Origin: Solanum dulcamara
Lineage: Eukaryota; Streptophyta; Magnoliopsida; Solanales; Solanaceae
NCBI RefSeq assembly: GCF_947179165.1
Contig: NC_077238.1
Span: 34,906,793-34,970,792 of the forward strand
DNA length: 64,000 nucleotides
Direction: 5' to 3'
Shown here in pieces: positions 57,037 through 64,000 of the stretch. The first letter of the stretch is position 1. Every line of letters begins with the position of its first letter. The notes beneath the pieces were generated by a model. It was not told the DNA's origin, ran no database searches, and saw nothing but the letters and a program-made list of their open reading frames with translations. A program made the position numbers and the translations under genes.

Positions 57037-57271
57037 CCCCCAACTTAGAATTATTGCTTTTCCTAAATCAATAACACAATATAAAACCAAACGACGTTCA
57101 ACTATAAAGAACTCATATGAAATATATATATCATTCCTACAACATAAACCACATGCCCTACTTCCCTTATGCAATTCACTCATGCTCTAACCAACTCACA
57201 AGGATTACTTCATAACATCATACTATTCATAGTTAACCAAATCAATGCAAATAGTCATGTACTAGTCAATA
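57037..57271 (-). other. AT1 polypurine tract and adjacent 3' region
   Basis: Minus-strand TAAGTTGGGGG (57047-57037) abuts the LTR and is the plus-strand primer typical of Athila/Tat elements. The remaining 220 bp has no coding features and ends at the LINE tail. Confidence 0.75.
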
Positions 57272-60200
57272 CAACAACAACAACAACCCAGTGGAATCCC
57301 ACATCGTGGGGTCTGGGGAGGGTAGAGTGTACGCAGACCTGACTCCTACCAATGTAGGACGGCTGTTTCCGAAAGACCCTCGGCTCAATAAAAGCATAGA
57401 AAAAGGTCAGACAAGAATATTAGAATAAATAAGTAGATGACGAAAACGATCCAAACAATATTATAATCAAAGCACAAAAACAGTAGATATTATTATTGGA
57501 TAATAACATAAATACCATAAATAGCATACATCAGAGTACAAGAAATCATAGTGCGTTAATACGCCTACGAATAAGGGAGAATAAAACCATTATGTACTAG
57601 CCTTCTACCCTAATGTGTGTCCTCCACACCCTCCTATCTAGGGTCATGTTCTCGGTAAGTCGTAAATGCGCCATGTCCTGTCTGATCACCTCTCCCCAAT
57701 ATTTCTTCGGCCTACCCCTACTTCTTCTGAAACAATCCATGGCCAGCCTCTCACATCTCCGCACTGGTGCATCTGGGACTCTCCTCTTCACATGTCCAAA
57801 CCATCTTAGTCTCGTTTCCCGCATCTTGTCTTCCACCGAGGCCACTCCTACCTTTTCTCGAATAGCCTCATTTCTAATCTTGTCACTCCTGGTATGCCCA
57901 CACATCCATCTCAACATTCTCATCTCGGCAACCTTCATCCTTTGCACGTGGGAGACCTTAACTGGCCAACACTCCGCCCCATACAACATAGCTGGTCTAA
58001 CGACCACTTTGTAGAACTTGCCCTTAAGTTGTGGTGGCACCTTCTTGTCACATAACACACCGGAGGCGAGCCTCCATTTCATCCATCCTGCCCCAATACG
58101 GTGTGTGACATCCTCGTCGATCTCTCCGCTGTCTTGCATGATAGAACCAAGGTACTTAAAACTACTTTTCTTTTGGATGGCTTGGTCCCCGAGCCTAACT
58201 TCTGTGCCAACCTCTTGAGGTGTCTCACTGAACTTGCACTCTAGATACTCTGTCTTGGTCCTACTCAGCTTAAACCCCTTAGACTCCAAGGTGCGTCTCC
58301 AATCTTCCAACTTAGCGTTAACTCCGCTACGAGTCTCATCGATGAGGACTATGTCGTCCGCAAAAAGCATACACCATGGCACCTCACCTTGAATTTGTCG
58401 CGTCAATCCATCCATCACCAAGGCAAATAGGAACGGGCTAAGAGCTGATCCTTGGTGCAACCCCATCATAACTGGGAAGTGTTCTGAGTCCCCTCCTATT
58501 GTCCTTACCCTGGTTTTGGCACCCTCGTACATGTCCTTGATCACCCTTATGTACGCTACATGTACACCTTTAGCCTCCAAACATCTCCATAGTATCTCTC
58601 GTGGGACTTTATCGTAAGCCTTTTCCAAGTCAATGAACACCATATGCAAGTCTCGTTTCCTCTCCCTATATTGCTCCATTAGTCTCCTCATAAGGTGGAT
58701 GGCTTCTGTAGTTGAGCGTCCCGGCATAAATCCGAACTGGTTCTCTGAAATAGACACGCCTCTCCTCACCCTCATCTCTACTACTCTTTCCCACACTTTC
58801 ATAGTATGGCTTAGAAGCTTAATACCTCTATAGTTGTCACAACTCTGGCTATCCCCTTTATTTTTGTAAAGCGGGATCATGATGCTCGATCTCCATTCTA
58901 CGGGCATCATTGTCGTCGTAAAGATGACATTAAATAACCTAGTCAGCCATTCCAAACCTACCGAGCCCGCACTCTTCCAAAATTCTCCAGGGATCTCGTC
59001 AGGTCCGGTCGCTCTTCCCCAGCGCATCCTACGAACAGCATCCTTAACCTCATCGACCGTAATACTCCTACAACCCCCAAAATCGTGACTCCTTCCTGTA
59101 TGTTCCAAATCTCCCAACATAATTTCTCTGTCCCTTTTGTCATTCAAAAGTTTGTGGAAGTATGACTGCCATCTTTGTTTGATAAGGGTCTCCTCTATCA
59201 ATACTTTTCCGTCTTCGTCTTTAATGCACTTCACTTGATCCACATCGCGTGCCCTTCTCTCCCGGGCCCTGGCTAGCCTGAATAATTTTCTGTCCCCACC
59301 TTTCTCTTCCAGTTCAGCATAAAGACGTTCAAAAGCTGCTATTTTTGCCGTTGCAACCGCCGACTTCGCCTCCTTCCTCGCTATCTTATACAGTTCTCCA
59401 TTTGTCCACTTCTCCACCTCATCATTGCTCTCTATTAACTTAGCATACGCCACCTTCTTTGCTTCCACTTTCCCTTGCACTTCTCCATTCCACCACCAGT
59501 CCCCTCGATGCCGACTACGACTGCCTGTCGAGACTCCTAGCACTTCCTTTGCTACAACCCTAATATAACTAGCTGTCCTATCCCACATATCATTCGCATC
59601 CCCACTACTATCCCAGGCCCCCATATCCTTCAATTTCTCTCCCATCTCGAGGGCACTTACCGTTGTCAAACTCCCCCATCTGATCCTAGGTCGTTCTTCC
59701 CCGACCCTCCTCGTCCTTGTCATCTTTATCCCTAAATCCATCACTAAGAGCTTATGTCGGGTTGTAAGGTTGTCGATCAGGATGACCTTACAGTCTTTGC
59801 ACAAACCCTTATCATCCTTCCTTAGGAGTAAAAAATCTATCTGAGTTTTAGCCATTGAGCTACGGAAGGTTACCAAGTGGTCCTCCTTCTTTGGGAAACT
59901 CGAGTTGGCTATCACCAATCCGAAAGCTCTTGCGAAATCCAACAGTGCGATTCCTCCTCCATTTCTGTCCCCGAAGCCAAAGCCCCCATGCACATCATCA
60001 TACCCTCCCGAAATAGATCCGTTGTGCCCATTGAAATCCCCTCCCACGACAAGCTTCTCAGTAGGTGGTATGCCTCCCACTAACTCGTCCAACTGCTCCC
60101 AAAAGCGCCTCTTATCCTCCTCGCATAAGCCCGCTTGCGGCGCATAAGCACTAATAACGTTCAACGTGATCCCTTCAACGACCATTTTAATCGACATCAT

Positions 60201-60620
60201 CCTATCATTGACCCTCCTAACCTCCACCACCTGATCCCTTAAATCACTGTCTATTAAAATGCCTACCCCATTTCTATACTTCGATTTACCAGAAAACCAA
60301 AGCTTATACCCGTCTACCTCCTTAGCTTTAGAGCCGACCCATTTTGTCTCCTGGACACAGGCTATATTAATCTTCCTCTTCTTTAGAATCTTAACCAGTT
60401 CTATGGATTTACCCGTTAACGTCCCAATGTTCCAAGAACCTATTCTCAGTCTAGACGCTCCTTTATCCCACTTACCTCTCCTTACCCTCGTCCCCGTCCA
60501 TGAGCTAGAACATGACCCTAGTCTACCATCACTATCCAAAGCCACGAAAATGCGTAAGAACTAATAAATTATTCGGGAGTTTAAAATTGGCAAAATGTAA
60601 CTACCAGTATATGAACAAAG
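57272..60620 (-). mobile_element. RTE-type LINE, near full length
   Basis: On the minus strand: a single long ORF, a 3' UTR of about 310 bp (57596-57287) and a (TTG)5 tail (57286-57272), as in Solanaceae RTE LINEs. The 5' end is uncertain: sequence up to about 61270 could be its leader. No clear target duplication was found; the left flank ends TACTAGTCAATA. It sits inside AT1. Confidence 0.88.
57597..60545 (-). CDS. LINE (RTE clade) endonuclease-reverse transcriptase, 982 residues, intact
   Basis: One uninterrupted ORF. Residues 34-270 form an AP-type endonuclease that nicks the target: W38-N39, QETKW with E66, SAYAPQ with Y134, GGDFNGH with D170 and N172, QIDF with D237, and TRHKLL with H264, all key positions present. 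The reverse transcriptase follows: [11 protein letters not shown] and IPLYKNKGD about 520-570, [40 protein letters not shown] with the first catalytic Asp, [13 protein letters not shown], and FADD at 728-731 (58353-58364) with the Asp pair. The end is basic ([18 protein letters not shown]). It primes on the nicked target to copy its own RNA. The first Met (60545) is chosen because [10 protein letters not shown] precedes the family-typical basic stretch. No stops or shifts, so this copy may still encode an active enzyme. Plus-strand ORFs over it are shadows. Confidence 0.95.
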   Translation of the reverse strand: MALDSDGRLGSCSSSWTGTRVRRGKWDKGASRLRIGSWNIGTLTGKSIELVKILKKRKINIACVQETKWVGSKAKEVDGYKLWFSGKSKYRNGVGILIDSDLRDQVVEVRRVNDRMMSIKMVVEGITLNVISAYAPQAGLCEEDKRRFWEQLDELVGGIPPTEKLVVGGDFNGHNGSISGGYDDVHGGFGFGDRNGGGIALLDFARAFGLVIANSSFPKKEDHLVTFRSSMAKTQIDFLLLRKDDKGLCKDCKVILIDNLTTRHKLLVMDLGIKMTRTRRVGEERPRIRWGSLTTVSALEMGEKLKDMGAWDSSGDANDMWDRTASYIRVVAKEVLGVSTGSRSRHRGDWWWNGEVQGKVEAKKVAYAKLIESNDEVEKWTNGELYKIARKEAKSAVATAKIAAFERLYAELEEKGGDRKLFRLARARERRARDVDQVKCIKDEDGKVLIEETLIKQRWQSYFHKLLNDKRDREIMLGDLEHTGRSHDFGGCRSITVDEVKDAVRRMRWGRATGPDEIPGEFWKSAGSVGLEWLTRLFNVIFTTTMMPVEWRSSIMIPLYKNKGDSQSCDNYRGIKLLSHTMKVWERVVEMRVRRGVSISENQFGFMPGRSTTEAIHLMRRLMEQYRERKRDLHMVFIDLEKAYDKVPREILWRCLEAKGVHVAYIRVIKDMYEGAKTRVRTIGGDSEHFPVMMGLHQGSALSPFLFALVMDGLTRQIQGEVPWCMLFADDIVLIDETRSGVNAKLEDWRRTLESKGFKLSRTKTEYLECKFSETPQEVGTEVRLGDQAIQKKSSFKYLGSIMQDSGEIDEDVTHRIGAGWMKWRLASGVLCDKKVPPQLKGKFYKVVVRPAMLYGAECWPVKVSHVQRMKVAEMRMLRWMCGHTRSDKIRNEAIREKVGVASVEDKMRETRLRWFGHVKRRVPDAPVRRCERLAMDCFRRSRGRPKKYWGEVIRQDMAHLRLTENMTLDRRVWRTHIRVEG

Positions 60621-61270
60621 GATAGAATATAAAGATATAAAAACCGGAGGTACCAACTCCGGTAGAAATGAACCTGGTTGCCGTCGGAAAATACTGCTCA
60701 CGTCGGAATACTGTTCACATCGGCGTACTTAATTGAGTTGCAACGGTTGTTCGTCACCAGAAATACAGATTTGTACACCTGAAAAAAAAATATACTTTGC
60801 CGGAAAAACTATAGCTTCGCCGGAAAAACTGAAGCTTCGCCGGAAAAACTGAAGCTTCGCCGGAAAAACTTGAGATCTGGATGGATCTGTCTAGATCTGT
60901 CTCTAAGAAGCTTTACAATATTCCGATGAAAATTGGCAGTCGAATTGAGGTTATAACGACTGGAAATTGAATCAGATCTCAGATGAAACTTGGCAAAAAC
61001 TGGAAGCGCGTGTTGTCAATTTGTTGCTTTTTGCTGGAACCAGAAGGTCTCCCTATTGCTTTCTTCAAAGAAATTGACGAAGCTGGTCCACAGAAAGAGC
61101 TTGACCAGCTGCCGAATTAACCGGCGCCGGCGCCGGACGGCGAAGAAGAACGCAGATGTCAGAAAGAAGAAAAAGGTGGAACACAGATGTCTTATGGTAA
61201 CAAAACAACATAATCACAGTGCCCTCACCATAATGAAGTCTCTCACACAGTGTATAAATTATAAATAGAA
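60546..61270 (-). other. LINE leader or captured sequence
   Basis: Unlike the AT-rich surroundings, this part contains CCGGCGCCGGCGCCGG (61121-61136, palindromic), GAAGCTTCGCCGG repeats and CT-rich tracts. It may be the LINE 5' UTR or a transduced gene 5' UTR. The plus-strand 92-codon ORF (60990-61268) is basic and of low complexity; not believed. Boundary with AT1 placed near 61270 by composition only. Confidence 0.4.
60799..60872. repeat. 20-bp tandem repeat (3.7 copies)
   Basis: Units of GCCGGAAAAACTGAAGCTTC starting 60799, 60819, 60839 and 60859 (partial); the first unit has TATAGC for GAAGC. Each unit holds a HindIII-like AAGCTT palindrome. Confidence 0.95.
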
Positions 61271-62639
61271 ACTGGAATAAAACTACTCACACTCTTAAAA
61301 GAATTTCAAACAATGGCAAAGTACAGACCATAGGCTTGCCCTTTTTTTTAAAACTTCAACTCTTTAATAACCTTTTTAGGATTACAATAGGAATTGTTTT
61401 AGGCTTGCAACATAGGCTCAGGCTCAGGTAGGATACATTTAGGATAAAAGTCTATTTTTCCCCTCCAAACACTACTTTGACTTAGCTACTTGTTTTCAAC
61501 CTTCCAAATTCTTGTTGTTACCTTATTTACTCATTTTTTCTTCTCGGGAGTGATTTTTGCTTTTGTTCAATATTATTTTTTCTTTATAACACATTTTTTA
61601 CTTAGTTTATCTTTCACTTGCTGTCACAACCCATGCTTTTCTTTTCTTCCTATCCCACCATTCTTTTCATACCCTAACTTTTCTGCTTTTTCTTATTGTA
61701 GCCACTCTCAACTTAGGCTATTGGCCTGAGTTGAAGTACATAATCTCCTAGGAGGCACTAGGGCCAAGATAAAGGTTCACAAAATGATTCTACTTGTAGT
61801 AGCCACCCTTAACATCGGCTTTTAGCCTTAGTTGAGGTACAAATTGTCCTTCTAGGGACCTAGGCAAAAAAAGTATTTAAAGACAAAAAGGAAAGGTGAA
61901 TTTTGATATGGCAAAGAAAAGTCTATTCAGGCTAAAAAATTTTGATTTAAAGGGAAAAATGTCATTTGGTTGGTCAATTTTAGGCTATGTTACTAAATAT
62001 CAACAAAGGCTTGTGATCCTTTCCTAATTCAGCTATCTAGTTGTCTTAGTGAGACTACCCAGGCATGTTCTAGCATATAAATGCATCAATCAAACTATAG
62101 AAATTTAGCTCACATAAATATGCTGTTGATTTTATGTTATTTAGTACTAATCAGCATAGTCATAACCATCATTTGATAAACAAATCACTTTGTACAATGT
62201 TACAAATATTCCAAAAAATCAATTATCATATTTCAGATGCCATCACACAATCATTCAGAAATTTTAAATGGGGGTCATTTTTGCTAGTTTTTTTTAACTT
62301 TCACAGGCTATTACAAACTCCTATAGACACATATACTCACACAAATAACCTAAACATGCCAGTTCTGCTAAATAGTACACCTTCAAAGAAAAGAAATATG
62401 GTAAGAAAAACTCCAAAGGGTTTCAGGATGCCCCACTCCCCATTAAAATTTATGCATTGTCCCTAATGTACTTAAAGACTCCAAGTTTAAAATAAGTAAA
62501 GTGATCATACATGCGATGTCCTAGGAAATAGTAGTAGGTTACTTGACTATTTAGACTTCATCAACTATCCATATAAGTTGCCTCCCATGAAGTGTCTGAT
62601 TTAATGTCGCTGAACAACATCCTAGAACTGCACTATTTC
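61271..62639 (-). other. AT1 3' non-coding region, right part
   Basis: On the minus strand, just after gag, come CTTAAGTACATTAGGGACAATGCAT (in part: ATTAGGGACAATGCATAAA) and GGGGAGTGGGGCATCC near 62470-62425, a phrase that in Athila-like elements lies after the coding part. Two related blocks (GGCCAATAGCCTAAGTTGAGAGTGGCT and GGCTAAAAGCCGATGTTAAGGGTGGCT, at 61735-61700 and 61840-61800) are diverged repeats. No gene seen. Confidence 0.55.
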
Positions 62640-63905
62640 TCTATACTTTGATTCTAAACAGTGTCACTAAGCAGTGCACCATTCTTCCTTTTTTTTACCA
62701 TGGCTGACAATTGCCTCATTTTCTTCTCCAACTACTTGATAGAGGTTGAGCGTGACTCTACCACTTGTGTCATTTTGGACATGTCTCCCTTCAGCTCCTT
62801 GATATCAGCTTCTGCAAATTTTTCTTTGTGCAACACTTTGATCAGTATCTTTTCCATCCTTAAGTTGCTCACTCCAACTCTACCTTGATCTCTATTTCTA
62901 GGATGGACATAAATACAACTCTGGTCATTTTTGTATTGCTTCTTATTATGCCAGTAACCTTGATTGCGGTGTTCTTCCCTTTCATAATATCCATCCCTTG
63001 GAAAGCTACGACCTTGGTTTGCTGAGTTGTAAGTCTGGAAGCCCCCTAGTTGTTCATATACTTTTCTTCATCATCATCGGGTAGGTCATCATATAGACCT
63101 ATAGTATAAACTGCTTTACCTTTTCCAAACCTACATCTAATAAATGCTTGGTGCATAGATCCAGCTGCATCCGTATGTGAGCCATGTATTGATCACATTG
63201 TTCTTCTTTTTGCCTTGCCTCTACTGACATCTAAAAAATAAACCCTATAGAATCTGAATCTCTAGAATACCAGGCCATGTTGTTCCTTGCAAGCCAATCC
63301 AAGATTGTTGTAGCTTCCTATAATGTCTTGGCCATGAATGAACAACCACAAACAACATCTATGATGGTCTTGGTCATAAAGTTGCAAGTCCTATAGAATA
63401 ACTCCTTCAAGTGCTCATAAGTCAGAATGTGATTCAGACATTATTTTAATTTCTACCTGAAGCTCTCCCTAGTCTCATGCACTGCTTCAGTAGGTAGCTA
63501 CTTGTGAGCACCAACCTCATCCTTGATTTGTAGCTTCTTAGATGGTAGGAAGAAGCTCTATAAAAATACTTCCCTCAGTTCCCTCCAGGTGGTGGTAAAT
63601 TCATATTAAAGCTCATTCAATCACTTCATTACAACACCAGACACAAACAACAGAAACAAACGCAGTCGTATAACTGATTAGCTAACCCAAGGAAATTTAG
63701 ATGACTTGTAGATGGTGATAAAATTCATCAATTGTTGGTTGACATCATTACTTGCTTCCCCGGTTAATAGCACTTTGAGGATCAACATCTGTAGTAATGT
63801 ACTAGTGATAGTGGACTTAACTCCTTGAGTTAGTAGTGGGAGGACTATAGCTCTAGTAGCTCCTACGCTGTCTGTATCAGCACTATCATCACTATATTTG
63901 CACAT
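62640..63905 (-). pseudogene. AT1 gag relic (Athila/Tat-like)
   Basis: Minus strand. N-terminal part (63905-63680): DDSADTDSVGATRAIVLPLL, STITSTLLQMLILKVLLTGE, DVNQQLMNFITIYKSSKFP, the start of the capsid region. The core (about 63680-63250) is broken by stops but shows FFLPSKK, THETRESFR-like and YEHLKELFYRTCNFMTKTII, then FMAKTL. The C-terminal part (63050-62640) reads GGFQTYNSANQGRSFPRDGY, YWHNKKQYKNDQS, IKELKGDMSKMTQVVESRST, KKMRQLSAM and KNGALLSDT, the coiled-coil end of Athila-type gag. No zinc knuckle. Not functional. Confidence 0.8.
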
Positions 63906-64000
63906 GCATGCCTACCTACGGTATCTGACCCTTTAGTGAGGGACTCGGTGAATAGAGTAGGGTATATCTATAGCGTACCCACGTCGTATATATACATACC
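63906..64000 (-). repeat. Right-edge LTR fragment of the LARD/solo-LTR family (minus strand)
   Basis: The minus-strand reading (CACCGAGTCCCTCACTAAAG, GTAGGCATGCATGTG) matches the region at 45700-45815 of LARD-2 and 9745-9800 of the solo LTR. The match runs on about 20 bp into the gag start (AAATATAGTGA), so the exact junction lies between 63885 and 63906. It interrupts AT1 gag and continues beyond the window. Confidence 0.75.

Larger units (their letters stand above)
55668..63905 (-). mobile_element. Athila/Tat-like gag-only element AT1 (minus strand)
   Basis: Read on the minus strand: gag (63905-62640), then a long non-coding 3' region, polypurine tract (57047-57037) and 3' LTR (57036-55668). 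No protease, RT or integrase is found between gag and the LTR, so this copy is non-autonomous. The LINE is inserted between about 57272 and 60.6-61.3 kb. The gag start and 5' LTR are cut off by the right-edge LTR and the window end. Confidence 0.75.

Noticed and set aside
57613..60564. Plus-strand ORFs of 60-133 codons over the LINE
   Set aside because: Shadows of the minus-strand LINE ORF; no independent features.
57240..61330. Target-site duplication of the LINE
   Set aside because: The left flank (TACTAGTCAATA) has no convincing match at any plausible 5' end between 60.55 and 61.33 kb.
1..64000. CRISPR array, operons or bacterial genes
   Set aside because: The direct repeats are minisatellites inside LTRs without unique spacers, and all coding relics are plant retroelement or Ulp1 types.
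1..64000. tRNA genes
   Set aside because: Only tRNA-complementary primer sites were seen; no sequence with both box A/B spacing and a cloverleaf was found by eye.

Overview
The window is plant nuclear DNA, almost certainly Solanaceae (Solanum/Capsicum/Nicotiana type). The evidence is an intact RTE-type LINE with a (TTG)n 3' tail, Ty3/gypsy LTR families primed by initiator-Met tRNA (TGGTATCAGAGC-type primer sites), and an Ulp1-like gene with a DUF1985-like domain. No ordinary host gene was found. It reads as repeat-rich heterochromatin: a nest of retroelements built around one broken Ulp1-like peptidase gene.

Layout. 1-446: end of a long LTR that cuts element E1. 447-5537: E1, a decayed gypsy pol plus 3' LTR, itself inserted in the gag of E2. 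5538 to about 25513: E2, a decayed gypsy gag-pol with 3' LTR. E2 is interrupted by a solo LTR (6841-10432) inside its RT, a truncated LTR (11089-13647) inside its RNase H, and a complete non-autonomous element LARD-1 (17789-24782) inside its 3' LTR. About 25530-51990: the Ulp1-like pseudogene, with a DUF1985-like exon, small exons and a C48 peptidase core. The core is interrupted by a small MITE, a 1498-bp tandem triplication, gypsy element E3 (33763-43087) and non-autonomous LARD-2 (43287-51651). 52970-55667: 5' LTR and gag of a fourth gypsy element (E4). 55668-63905: a gag-only Athila/Tat-like element on the minus strand (AT1), cut by the LINE (57272 to about 60.6 kb or beyond). 63906-64000: another long LTR, minus strand, running off the edge.

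The insertions can be ordered. Four have flanking 5-bp duplications (CGAGC/CAAGC, TAGGT/TAGGC, CTTCT/CTTCC, CTGGT/GTGGT), and in two cases (solo LTR in RT, E3 in the peptidase) removing the insert restores the reading frame exactly. The only intact long ORF is the 982-residue LINE protein.

Most interesting items: (1) a full-length antisense 5S rRNA-derived relic in the internal region of LARD-2; (2) a C48 peptidase whose His and Asp are kept with Ulp1-like spacing but whose catalytic Cys codon is now Phe, with the adjacent GT-AG intron still recognisable; (3) a tandem triplication whose two junctions share the same 21-bp templated filler; (4) an LTR family with palindrome arrays, a G-box and a TATA box, and a different minisatellite in each copy at the same place; (5) a hairpin next to the polypurine tract, kept in coding and non-coding elements. 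Alignments and similarities were judged by eye; no searches were run.
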